Source: Neobacillus pocheonensis
Lineage (GTDB): Bacteria; Bacillota; Bacilli; Bacillales; Cytobacillaceae
Reading direction: 5' to 3'
NCBI GenBank assembly: GCA_023702235.1
Contig: JAMQCR010000003.1
Span: 768,501-832,500 of the forward strand
DNA: 64,000 nt
This document shows positions 56,146-64,000 of the stretch, piece after piece; positions within the stretch are counted from its first letter, which is position 1; each line of letters opens with the position of its first letter. The notes beneath the pieces were generated by a model. The model was not told the origin of the DNA. It searched no databases and saw only the letters and a list, made by a program, of their open reading frames with translations. A program made the translations under genes and the position numbers.

Positions 56146-58657
56146 ATGATGGGGATTTTAAATAAAGTATTTGATTTAAATAAACGTGAGTTGAAAAGAT
56201 TAGATAAACTTGCAAATGAAATTGAAGCACTTGCTACAGAAACGGAAAAGTTATCAGACGATCAGCTTCGTGAAAAAACTGAGGAGTTTAAGGAGCGTTA
56301 TCAAAAAGGGGAAACACTTGATGATTTGCTGGTTGAAGCGTTTGCGATTGTTCGTGAGGCTGCTCGCCGCGTATTAGGTTTGTATCCGTATCATGTTCAG
56401 CTCATGGGGGGGATTTCTCTTCACGAGGGGAACATTTCTGAGATGAAAACAGGGGAAGGTAAAACATTAACGGCAACCATGCCTGTTTATTTGAATGCAA
56501 TTTCAGGCAAAGGAGTTCACGTTGTAACCGTCAACGAATATTTGGCCAGCCGTGACGCTACGGAAATGGGAGAGCTGTACCAATTTTTAGGGTTAACGGT
56601 TGGATTAAATTTAAACAGCATGGATAAGGATGAAAAACAGGCAGCCTATTCGTGTGATATTACCTATGGTACAAACAATGAATATGGTTTCGATTATCTT
56701 CGTGACAATATGGTCCTTTATAAGGAACAAAAGGTTCAACGTCCGCTTTTTTATGCTGTTATTGATGAGGTTGACTCGATTTTAATCGATGAAGCGCGCA
56801 CACCGTTAATCATATCCGGATCAGCACAAAAGTCTGCATCTCTTTATATTCAAGCAAATGCGTTTGTACGTACCATGACAAAAGAAAAAGATTTTACTTA
56901 TGATGAAAAAACAAAAGGCGTCATGCTAACTGAAGAAGGAATTAGCAAAGCAGAAAAAGCCTTTGGTATTGAAAACCTATTTGATATCTCGCATGTCACG
57001 TTAAACCATCATATTAATCAGGCATTAAAAGCAAATGTTAGTATGCATTTGGATGTTGATTATGTGGTGCAAGATGGCGAAATTGTTATTGTTGACCAGT
57101 TTATGGCCGTTTAATGAAGGGCCGTCGTTATAGTGAAGGATTGCATCAGGCAATTGAAGCGAAGGAAGGTCTGGAAGTACAAAATGAAAGTATGACCATG
57201 GCAACGATTACCTTCCAAAACTACTTCCGTATGTATGAAAAATTAGCCGGTATGACTGGTACTGCGAAAACGGAAGAGGAAGAATTCCGAAACATTTATA
57301 ACATGTATGTTATCGTTATTCCAACGAATCGAGCGATTGTCCGTGATGACCGTGCGGATTTAATCTACGCCAGTATGGAAGGCAAGTTTAGAGCGGTTGT
57401 CGATGATATCGCAAACCGGCATCAATTAGGGCAGCCGGTACTAGTTGGTACCGTTGCGATTGAAACCTCTGAGCTTATCTCCAAGCTTTTACTGAAAAAA
57501 GGTGTCAGACACAATGTGCTGAATGCAAAAAATCATGAGCGTGAAGCCGAAATTATTGCGGAAGCAGGTCATCAGGGAGCGGTCACGATCGCGACAAACA
57601 TGGCGGCCGTGGTACGGATATTAAGCTTGGTGAAGGTGTAATTGAGTTAGGTGGACTTGCCGTTATTGGCACAGAGCGCCATGAAAGCCGACGGATTGAT
57701 AACCAGCTTCGCGGACGTTCTGGACGTCAAGGGGACCCAGGGATTACCCAGTTCTATTTATCAATGGAAGATGAGCTGATGCGCCGTTTCGGTTCAGACA
57801 ATATGAAAACAATGATGGAACGGCTCGGAATGGACGATTCTCAGCCGATTCAAAGTAAAATGGTTTCAAAAGCAGTTGAATCTGCGCAAAAACGCGTGGA
57901 GGGCAATAACTTTGATGCTCGTAAACAGTTGTTGCAATATGACGATGTCCTTCGTCAACAGCGGGAAATTATTTATACCCAGCGCGATGAACTACTTGAG
58001 TCTGACGACCTTCGCGACATTATCCAAAAGATGATTTTAGGTACCATCCAGCGAAATGTCGATGCTCATACTCCAAGGCATGAGGATGAGGAAGAATGGA
58101 ACCTTCAAGGAATACTTGATTATGTCAATGCGAACCTTCTTAGTGAAGGGGACATTACCATCAATGAATTAAAAGGAAAAGATCCGGAAGAAATGAGCGA
58201 AGTGATTTTTTCCAAAGTGAAGGAACGTTATGATGAGAAGGAACAAATTCTTTCACCAGAGCAAATGCGCGAATTTGAAAAAGTGGTTATGCTTCGTGCA
58301 GTCGATTCGAAATGGATTGATCACATTGATGCAATGGACCAGCTTCGTCAAGGTATCCACTTGCGTGCGTATGGCCAAACCGATCCGCTTCGCGAGTATC
58401 AGCACGAAGGATTTGCGATGTTTGAAGCAATGGTTGCGTCCATTGAAGAGGAAGCATCGATGTATATTATGAAGGCTGAGATCCGTAATAACCTAGAGCG
58501 GGAAGAAGTAGCAAAAGGGGAAGCGGTCAATCCGAAGGAAGACGGCGAATTGCTTAAGAAAAAACCGAAAGTAAAGCAATTGGATGTGGGACGTAACGCT
58601 CCATGTATTTGCGGCAGTGGTAAGAAATACAAAAACTGTTGTGGTGCAATGAAATAA
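56146..58657 (+). CDS. secA: Preprotein translocase ATPase SecA (two frameshifts)
   Basis: Essential motor of the Sec pathway. Family blocks: LLVEAFAIVREAARRVLGLYPYHVQLMGG, the Walker A region EMKTGEGKTLTA, VNEYLASRDA, DEVDSILIDEARTPLIISG, then KGRRYSEGLHQAIEAKEG, TATITFQNYFRMYEKLAGMTGTAKTE, RHESRRIDNQLRGRSGRQGDPG and the C-terminal zinc motif CICGSGKKYKNCCG. Two single-base breaks split it: at 57103-57108 (expected DQFTGRLMKG) and 57605-57608 (GCGGGCCGT read as GCGGCCGT; expected NMAGRGTDI). With both restored it is 837 aa, close to the 841 of B. subtilis. Because secA is essential these must be read errors or unsupported assembly bases. Start ATG 56146 or 56149 behind AAAGGAGCG. Confidence 0.93.
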
Positions 58658-58737
58658 GAACTGTTATGTTATCTTCTGAAGGCAGGCGATATGCCGACTC
58701 TCTTTTTGGCTGCTTAAATGGACGTATTATTGCTGAT

Positions 58738-58966
58738 TGTGGATAGTGGTTGTGGATTTGTTGATAACTTTATTGGAAATGTTAATATTTTTAAGGCTAT
58801 TGTTGATAACAAACTGGATATGTGGATAAAACTGCGACTATTGTGGATAAGTTACTACCGAGGGTACGGTTATCCACAGCCTTTTTATGTCGATTTGCAA
58901 ACCCTTTCTTTAAATTTGTTGATAAGTCGGAAAATTTGTAGATAACTCACAGAAATTTGTTGATAA
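58738..58966. promoter_or_regulatory. Cluster of about ten DnaA-box-like sequences between secA and prfB
   Basis: Three perfect DnaA boxes: TGTGGATAA at 58821-58829 and 58842-58850, and the opposite orientation TTATCCACA at 58870-58878. One-mismatch copies: TGTGGATAG 58738-58746, TGTTGATAA 58759-58767, 58801-58809, 58917-58925 and 58958-58966, TGTAGATAA 58937-58945. A two-mismatch copy is TGTGGATTT 58751-58759. Nine of ten point the same way. The 9-mer has a chance expectation of less than one perfect copy per window of this composition, so three perfect copies in 58 bp are not random. A short ORF over the cluster (58718-58945) is only a by-product. Confidence 0.8.
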
Positions 58967-59129
58967 CCCAATAGTGTATAGCCAAATCAAGCAATATATG
59001 AGGTAAAAAGTAATGGTTTTTGTACTTTTGTAAATTATGCCGTTATAATAGATGAGAACTGATGAGTGGTTTAATGAATAAACTACAATAGCGGACGTAA
59101 TTTTTTAACTATTATAGAGGTGACGAAAA

Positions 59130-60233
59130 ATGGAATTAGCAGAAATCCGAAACGAACTTGAAAAAACAGCTAAGCGATTAGCGGACTTTAGGGGGTCTCT
59201 TTGACCTTGAAAATAAGGAAGCCAGAATAGCTGAGCTTGATGATGAAATGCTCCAGCCAGATTTTTGGAATGACCAAGAGAAGGCGCAAACGGTCATCAG
59301 CGAAGCAAATGGCTTAAAGGATCAGGTCCATGAGTTTCATGATCTCTATGAGAACTTTGAAAATCTGGAATTGACCTATGAGCTTGTAAAAGAAGAAAAT
59401 GACGAGGAATTGCGCACGGAGCTGGAAGAGGAGCTTCAGAAGCTTACAAGTCGCTTGAATCAGTTTGAGCTGCAGCTTCTCTTAAGTGAGGAGTATGATA
59501 AAAATAATGCCATTTTGGAGCTTCACCCTGGTGCTGGTGGAACTGAATCACAGGACTGGGGCTCAATGCTCCTCCGGATGTATACCCGTTGGCCGAGAAA
59601 AAAGGTTTTAAAGTGGAGACGCTCGATTATCTTCCTGGCGATGAAGCGGGTATTAAAAGTGTGACGCTCGCGATCAAAGGCCATAATGCTTATGGATACT
59701 TGAAGGCGGAGAAAGGTGTCCATCGACTCGTTCGAATTTCGCCTTTCGATTCCTCGGGCAGACGTCACACATCCTTCGTATCATGTGAAGTAATGCCGGA
59801 ATTTAATGAAGAAATTCAAATTGATATCCGCACAGAGGATTTGAAAATTGATACGTATCGTGCGACTGGGGCGGGTGGACAGCATATCAATACAACTGAT
59901 TCGGCAGTCCGGATTACTCACATTCCAACTGGTGTGGTCGTAACATGCCAGTCAGAGCGTTCACAAATTAAAAACCGTGAGGCAGCCATGAAAATGCTAA
60001 AAGCGAAGTTATATCAACTAGAAATTGAACGTCAAGAGCAAGAGCTTTTAGAGATTCGCGGTGAGCAAAAGGAAATCGGTTGGGGAAGTCAAATCCGTTC
60101 CTACGTTTTCCATCCCTATTCAATGGTGAAAGACCACCGGACCAATACGGAGAGCGGCAATGTTCATGCAGTTATGGATGGAGACTTGGATCCATTTATT
60201 GACGCATACCTGCGTTCGAGAATTTCACAATAA
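59130..60233 (+). CDS. prfB: Peptide chain release factor 2, with programmed +1 frameshift and one extra break
   Basis: RF2 releases peptides at UGA and UAA. Codon 25 is an in-frame TGA at 59202-59204, read through by the autoregulatory +1 shift. Motifs after the shift: codon-recognition SPF in RISPFDSSGRRHTSF, the peptidyl-hydrolysis GGQ in GAGGQHINTTDS, and the RF signature KNREAAMKMLKAKL. A second, unprogrammed break lies at 59590-59595, where TTGGCCGAG should be TTGGGCCGAG to read MYTRWAEKKGFKVETLDYLPGDE. With the programmed shift and one restored base the protein is 367 aa, the family length. ATG 59130 behind AGAGGTGACG. The second break is most probably a read error. Confidence 0.95.
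59190..59205 (+). promoter_or_regulatory. prfB programmed +1 ribosomal frameshift site
   Basis: AGGGGG (internal Shine-Dalgarno) three bases before the slip codon CTT, followed by TGA-C: AGGGGGTCTCTTTGAC. This is the classical RF2 autoregulation site: low RF2 lets the ribosome pause at UGA and slip +1 to read GAC. Confidence 0.96.
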
Positions 60234-60237
60234 TTTT

Positions 60238-60274
60238 AAAAGCCTTTGCCGAATTGAAGCGGCAAAGGCTTTAT
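60238..60274 (+). terminator. Terminator after prfB
   Basis: AAGCCTTTGCCG/CGGCAAAGGCTTT stem with an 8-nt loop. Confidence 0.88.
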
Positions 60275-60385
60275 TAAAGGAATTTTGTGTTTGCCGATCA
60301 TGGTGGAGAGGTGTGGATTTACGTGGACAATTTATGAAGTTGAATATTTAGGTTTATTTTTTTTCCAGAATACTTCAAGAAAGAT

Positions 60386-60739
60386 TCACATCCGATTTTT
60401 GCCCGTTAATTCCTCTGAGACTAATTCGAATATTTTATCATGATAATCTAATTTTCCCTCAATATGCCTAAAATGGCTCCTAAATTCCGATGCATTGTTT
60501 TCAACTGTATCTCTGAGAGTCTCAATACTTGCTTCCACGTTATTGAGCCGTTGATCTATACCATCAAGTCGCTTGTCCATACCATCAAGTCGCATGTCTA
60601 TACCATCAAGTCGCTTGTCCATACCATCAAGTCGTTTGTCCATACCATCAAGCCGAGTGTCCATTGCATCAAATCGCTTGTCAATTTTCTCAAAATGATG
60701 GTTCATTTGCTCCATCATTTCTTTTAACAATTGCTCCAT
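60386..60739 (-). CDS. Heptad-repeat coiled-coil protein, 117 aa
   Basis: After MEQLLKEMMEQMNHHFEKID the protein runs through seven consecutive heptads: KRFDAMD, TRLDGMD, KRLDGMD, KRLDGID, MRLDGMD, KRLDGID, QRLNNVE. Hydrophobic residues are at two fixed positions, which should give a long parallel coiled coil. At DNA level this is a 21-bp tandem repeat (about 60535-60680). A helical C-terminal part follows (SHFRHIEGKLDYHDKIFELVSEELTG). Similar proteins occur in Bacillaceae without known function. I start at ATG 60739 with AAAAGGATG upstream. Soluble; single-gene unit. Confidence 0.75.
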   Translation of the reverse strand: MEQLLKEMMEQMNHHFEKIDKRFDAMDTRLDGMDKRLDGMDKRLDGIDMRLDGMDKRLDGIDQRLNNVEASIETLRDTVENNASEFRSHFRHIEGKLDYHDKIFELVSEELTGKNRM

Positions 60740-60974
60740 TTTTCTCACATCCTTTTCGAAAGTATACCATTTTATAAAAATCTTCGACCAGTAAAAATAA
60801 CCTTCACCCCTTTATTATCCATCATGAAATCCTCCATAATTACAAATGCTAAGAAAAATTTCATTCCTTTACTGCGTCAACTTAATACCATTTACACCAA
60901 TATTTAGCCATGCTATACTCACTTTCGGCTAGTCGATATTACAAATATAGAATGTAGAAATAAGGGGAATTAGC

Positions 60975-61843
60975 ATGATGAAACGAAAACGAGATCAACT
61001 TCAGGCAGACAACAGATTCGAAATGGCTCTTGATTATGTAAATGTTCTTATTGGTTCAGTCATTATTGGACTTACATTTAATGTCTTTTTGCTGCCAAAC
61101 CAAATTGCCTCTGGTGGAGTTAGCGGAATTAGCACCATATTGCATAGTGTTCTTGGCTGGGAACCGGCATTCGTTCAATGGTCTTTTAATATTCCGTTAT
61201 TTATTGCAGGGGTAGTGTTGCTAGGAAAGCAGTTCGGCGTAAAAACACTAGTTGGTACGATTTTTTTGCCATTATTTGTTTATTTTACAAAAGGTATTAA
61301 CCCGTGGACACATGACGCTTTACTTGGTGCCTTGTTCGGAGGCATTGGTGTCGGACTTGGTTTAGGGATAGTTTTTCGGGGGAAGGCTTCTACCGGCGGT
61401 ACGGACCTGGCTGCTCAAATTATTAATAAATATACCGGTTTTACGCTTGGAACCTGTGTCATTTTTATTGATGGACTAATTGTCCTTTCTGCGGCATCGT
61501 TTTTTCTATTGAGAAGGGCTTGTATGCGTTAATAGCCTTATATGTTACGAGTAAAACGATTGATCTTGTACAGATTGGTTTCAGCAGGTCCAAAACGGCA
61601 ATGATCATAACGAGTAAGCAAGAAGAAGTTCGTGAAGGAATTTTGAATAAAATCGATCGTGGTGTGACAAAACTAACTGCATATGGTGGTTTTACTGACC
61701 ATGAACGTCCAGTTCTTATGTGTGTTGTCGACCAGACGGAGTTCACAAAATTGAAACAATTGGTCAAAACCCTTGATCCATCTGCATTTGTCGTGGTTAT
61801 GGATGCAGCTGAGGTACTTGGCGAGGGTTTTAAACGTGCATAA
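60975..61843 (+). CDS. YitT family membrane protein with DUF2179 domain (frameshifted)
   Basis: YitT/DUF161-type membrane protein: ALDYVNVLIGSVIIGLTFNVFLLPNQIASGGVSGISTI, GWEPAFVQWSFNIPLFIAG, RGKASTGGTDLAAQIINKYTGFTLG, then in the second frame ALYVTSKTIDLVQIGFSRSKTAMIITSKQEEV and a C-terminal DUF2179 cytoplasmic domain ending FVVVMDAAEVLGEGFK. The break is a T run at 61499-61504 that needs seven T instead of six to read ASFFSIEKGLYALIALY. Corrected length is 289 aa. Five or six membrane segments. GGGGAATTAGC upstream. Substrate unknown. Confidence 0.85.
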
Positions 61844-61896
61844 GAAATTGGTATACTATGTAGGTATTGGAATATTTTTCTGAAAGGGGAGTAGCT

Positions 61897-62265
61897 ATGA
61901 AGAAAAAGCTACTAGCATTGATGTTGGGAACTTCCCTTGTTATGGGACTTGCTGCCTGCGGAGGCGGGACTAGTACATCAAAGGATACGTCAAAAAACAC
62001 TTCTAACACCGGGACCAAAACAACCACGAATAACACAGCTTCAGCAGGTGACGCTGCAAAGATTTTCTCCCAGCATTGTGCAAGCTGTCATGGAGACAAT
62101 CTTCAAGGCCAAGTAGGTCCTAACCTCCAAAAAATCGGTTCTCAGTTATCTAAAGACCAAATTTTGGGCATTCTTAAAAATGGTAAATCGGGTGGAATGC
62201 CGGCTGGCTTAATTTCCGGTTCAGATGCTGACGCCATTGCCACATGGCTTGCTGCTAAAAAGTAA
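61897..62265 (+). CDS. cccB: Cytochrome c-551 lipoprotein
   Basis: Small membrane-anchored electron carrier. Signal peptide with lipobox (MGLAAC), a Thr/Ser/Asn linker, and a class I c domain: haem site CASCHG (about residues 64-69), GPNLQKIG, and the axial methionine in GGMPAG. 122 aa. ATG 61897 with AAAGGGGAG upstream. It lies between the yitT-like gene and ftsE, as cccB does in B. subtilis, and ends at a terminator. Confidence 0.93.
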   Translation: MKKKLLALMLGTSLVMGLAACGGGTSTSKDTSKNTSNTGTKTTTNNTASAGDAAKIFSQHCASCHGDNLQGQVGPNLQKIGSQLSKDQILGILKNGKSGGMPAGLISGSDADAIATWLAAKK

Positions 62266-62278
62266 TATATTTCTACCC

Positions 62279-62316
62279 CAAAAACGCTCTGTAAAAACTT
62301 ATAGAGCGTTTTTATT
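62279..62316 (+). terminator. Terminator after cccB
   Basis: AAAAACGCTCT/AGAGCGTTTTTATTTT. The remaining gap to ftsE (to 62569) holds two TGTCGAA words (62336-62342, 62520-62526) and a TATAAT near 62452. Confidence 0.9.
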
Positions 62317-62569
62317 TTGACTGTATATCAAAAAATGTCGAATTGTTTTAAGATGGAAGGATTTATGGTTTGTGGAATATATAGTTAATTATTGTCTAAT
62401 TTGAAAAGAAACTGTAATATTTTTACCGCTTTTTTTAGCGAATTATGATGTTATAATGGTTTTAAGCGGCAAACTGCAACTTTTGTCAATCGGTGATTTT
62501 TTAAAAAATAAAAAGTTATTGTCGAATTTTCTTAATTCAACAACCAAACTTTACTATTAGGTGATATGA

Positions 62570-63256
62570 ATGATAGAGATGCAAGATGTTTATAAGAAGT
62601 ATCCAAATGGCGTATCCGCTATTAATGGGATAGATGTTCGAATCAACCAGGGCGAATTTGTTTACGTGGTTGGACCGAGTGGTGCTGGGAAATCAACGTT
62701 TATTAAAATGATGTACCGTGAGGAAGTTCCTTCATCAGGGACGATCACGTTGAATGGCGTGAATTTGGCCAAATTAAAGATGAAAAAGGTTCCACTTTTC
62801 CGTCGTAATCTTGGCGTTGTCTTTCAGGATTTCAAACTACTCCAAACCCTAACAGTTTATGAAAATGTGGCCTTTGCCTTAGAGGTAATCGAAGCACAGC
62901 CAAAATTCATTAAAAAAAGGGTAATGGAAGTCCTGGACCTAGTGAATTTAAAGCATAAGGCAAAAATGCTTCCAACCGAGCTTTCTGGCGGTGAGCAGCA
63001 GCGTGTTTCAATTGCACGTTCGATTGTTAATTCGCCAAAAGTCGTTATTGCAGACGAGCCGACAGGAAACCTTGACCCTGAAACGTCATGGGAAATTATG
63101 AACATTTTTGATGAGATAAATACAAGAGGAACAACTGTTGTGATGGCAACACATAACAGAGAAATTGTTAATACAATCAAGCATCGTGTAATCGCTATTG
63201 AAAGTGGAAAAATAGTCCGCGATGAACAAAGAGGTGATTACGGTTATGAAAGTTAG
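62570..63256 (+). CDS. ftsE: Cell division ABC transporter ATP-binding protein FtsE
   Basis: ATPase of the FtsEX complex, which activates peptidoglycan hydrolases (CwlO in Bacillus) and influences entry into sporulation. Walker A GPSGAGKST, Q loop VVFQDFKLL, signature ELSGGEQQRVSIAR, Walker B VVIADEPTGNLDP, switch His in ATHNREIV. 228 aa. The ftsX start lies 11 bp before its stop, so the two are translationally coupled. Confidence 0.97.
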   Translation: MIEMQDVYKKYPNGVSAINGIDVRINQGEFVYVVGPSGAGKSTFIKMMYREEVPSSGTITLNGVNLAKLKMKKVPLFRRNLGVVFQDFKLLQTLTVYENVAFALEVIEAQPKFIKKRVMEVLDLVNLKHKAKMLPTELSGGEQQRVSIARSIVNSPKVVIADEPTGNLDPETSWEIMNIFDEINTRGTTVVMATHNREIVNTIKHRVIAIESGKIVRDEQRGDYGYES

Positions 63257-64000
63257 AACAATTGGCCGTCACGCCCGCGAAAGCTTAAAGAGTCTTGGTA
63301 GAAATGGCTGGATGACATTTGCATCTGTTAGTGCCGTCACGGTTACGTTGATTTTAGTCGGTGTCTTTTTCGTTATTATGATGAATCTAAATAAAGTGGC
63401 ACAAACCATTGAAGAGGACGTGCAAATTCGTGTTCACATTGATGTTGCTGCAAACAAACAGGATCAGGAAAAATTAAAAACGCAGATTGCACAGGTTTCG
63501 GAAGTTAAGAGTATTACGTTCTCATCAAAAGAGCAGGAACTGAATAATTTAGTCAAAAGTCTTGGTTCGGAAGGAAAGGCATTTAAGCTTTTTGAACAGG
63601 ACAATCCTCTTAACGATGTATTTATCGTAAAAACGAAAAATCCGACAGATACAATGAAAGCAGCGAAGAAGATTGAAAAAATGAATTATGTAGCAAAGGT
63701 AATGTACGGTCAGGGCAGTGTAGAAAAACTATTTAGTTTTATCAAAGCGAGCCGTAACGTGGGCATAGTCTTAGCTATTGGCCTATTCTTTACTGCAATC
63801 TTCTTAATCTCGAATACAATTAAAATTACGATTATTGCAAGACGTAGAGAAATTAAGATTATGAGATTAGTAGGAGCTACGAATACTTTTATTCGCTGGC
63901 CATTCTTTCTTGAAGGGCTATGGCTTGGAATTCTGGGTTCAATTTTACCCATCATCCTAATTTCGATTGCCTATTACAAGGCTTATGATTACATCCAACC
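63246..64000 (+). CDS. ftsX: Cell division permease FtsX, 3' truncated by window
   Basis: Membrane subunit of FtsEX. RHARESLKSLGRNGWMTFASVSAVTVTLILVGVFF with the first membrane segment, then the extracellular loop (about residues 45-165), then the next segments (VGIVLAIGLFFTAIFLISNTI) and the family motif RRREIKIMRLVGATNTFIRWPFFLEG. ATG 63246 after AGAGGTGATTACGG, inside ftsE. The frame is open to the last base of the window at about 251 codons; about 45 codons should remain. Confidence 0.95.
   Translation, partial: MKVRTIGRHARESLKSLGRNGWMTFASVSAVTVTLILVGVFFVIMMNLNKVAQTIEEDVQIRVHIDVAANKQDQEKLKTQIAQVSEVKSITFSSKEQELNNLVKSLGSEGKAFKLFEQDNPLNDVFIVKTKNPTDTMKAAKKIEKMNYVAKVMYGQGSVEKLFSFIKASRNVGIVLAIGLFFTAIFLISNTIKITIIARRREIKIMRLVGATNTFIRWPFFLEGLWLGILGSILPIILISIAYYKAYDYIQ

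Noticed and set aside
57100..57120. SecA split as two natural genes (secA fission)
   Set aside because: The junction falls inside the invariant TGRLMKGRRY block; one restored base gives the normal sequence.
58718..58945. 75-codon ORF between secA and prfB
   Set aside because: Its VDN and WI repeats are translations of the DnaA boxes; no ribosome binding site and no protein-like composition.
58738..58966. Chromosome origin (oriC)
   Set aside because: Despite the boxes, the flanking genes are secA and prfB and no dnaA/dnaN or clear unwinding element is present; kept as a DnaA-box cluster only.
60530..60680. CRISPR-like short direct repeats
   Set aside because: The 21-bp units are contiguous without spacers and encode in-frame heptads.
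1..64000. tRNA, rRNA, tmRNA or known riboswitch
   Set aside because: No stretch matched the conserved elements I know for these RNAs on either strand.

Overview
The window is low-GC Firmicute DNA from an endospore-forming Bacillaceae member. The evidence is the block degS-degU-degV-comFA-comFC-hpf-secA-prfB-cccB-ftsE-ftsX in the order known from Bacillus subtilis, a CotF-type coat protein, tagA/tagD/tagB-type teichoic acid genes, and TTG/GTG starts behind strong GGAGG-like sites. I cannot fix the genus. No tRNA, rRNA, CRISPR array, prophage or intact insertion sequence was seen.

Layout. 1-5.4 kb: 3' part of a ComM-type ATPase gene, a decayed SGNH hydrolase, a beta-lactamase-fold lipoprotein and an XpaC/TelA pair. 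5.7-19.4 kb: wall teichoic acid locus (tagA diverging from tagD, tagB, a second glycerophosphotransferase, tagG, a very large TagF-like protein, a GT4 glycosyltransferase, tagH, mnaA). 19.6-24.7 kb: mixed accessory genes, including a dispersed repeat, a phosphodiester glycosidase, a broken glucosaminidase, a VOC protein, small ORFs and a CPBP protease. 25-43.6 kb: a Wzx/Wzy-type heteropolysaccharide locus with seven GT2 glycosyltransferases, flippase, polymerase, UDP-glucose dehydrogenase, an LCP ligase, the dTDP-rhamnose genes rmlACBD and two tandem WecA/TagO-like initiating transferases. 43.7-64 kb: the conserved regulatory, competence, translation and secretion block, interrupted by a multihaem cytochrome c, a SEC-C/TPR protein and a Uma2 protein.

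How the parts fit: MnaA makes UDP-ManNAc, TagO-like enzymes and TagA build the lipid-linked disaccharide, TagD makes CDP-glycerol, TagB and TagF-like enzymes extend the chain, TagGH exports it and the LCP protein attaches polymer to peptidoglycan. A second polymer containing rhamnose and probably glucuronate would be assembled by the GT2/Wzx/Wzy set.

About fifteen genes carry single-base frameshifts, including the essential secA and prfB. Restoring one base per break gives normal family lengths. Many breaks lie at GGCC or GGGCC and most others at homopolymers, so I treat them as probable sequencing errors. The two most notable signals are this GGCC-linked error pattern and a dense cluster of about ten DnaA-box-like sequences between secA and prfB. 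prfB also keeps its genuine programmed +1 frameshift.
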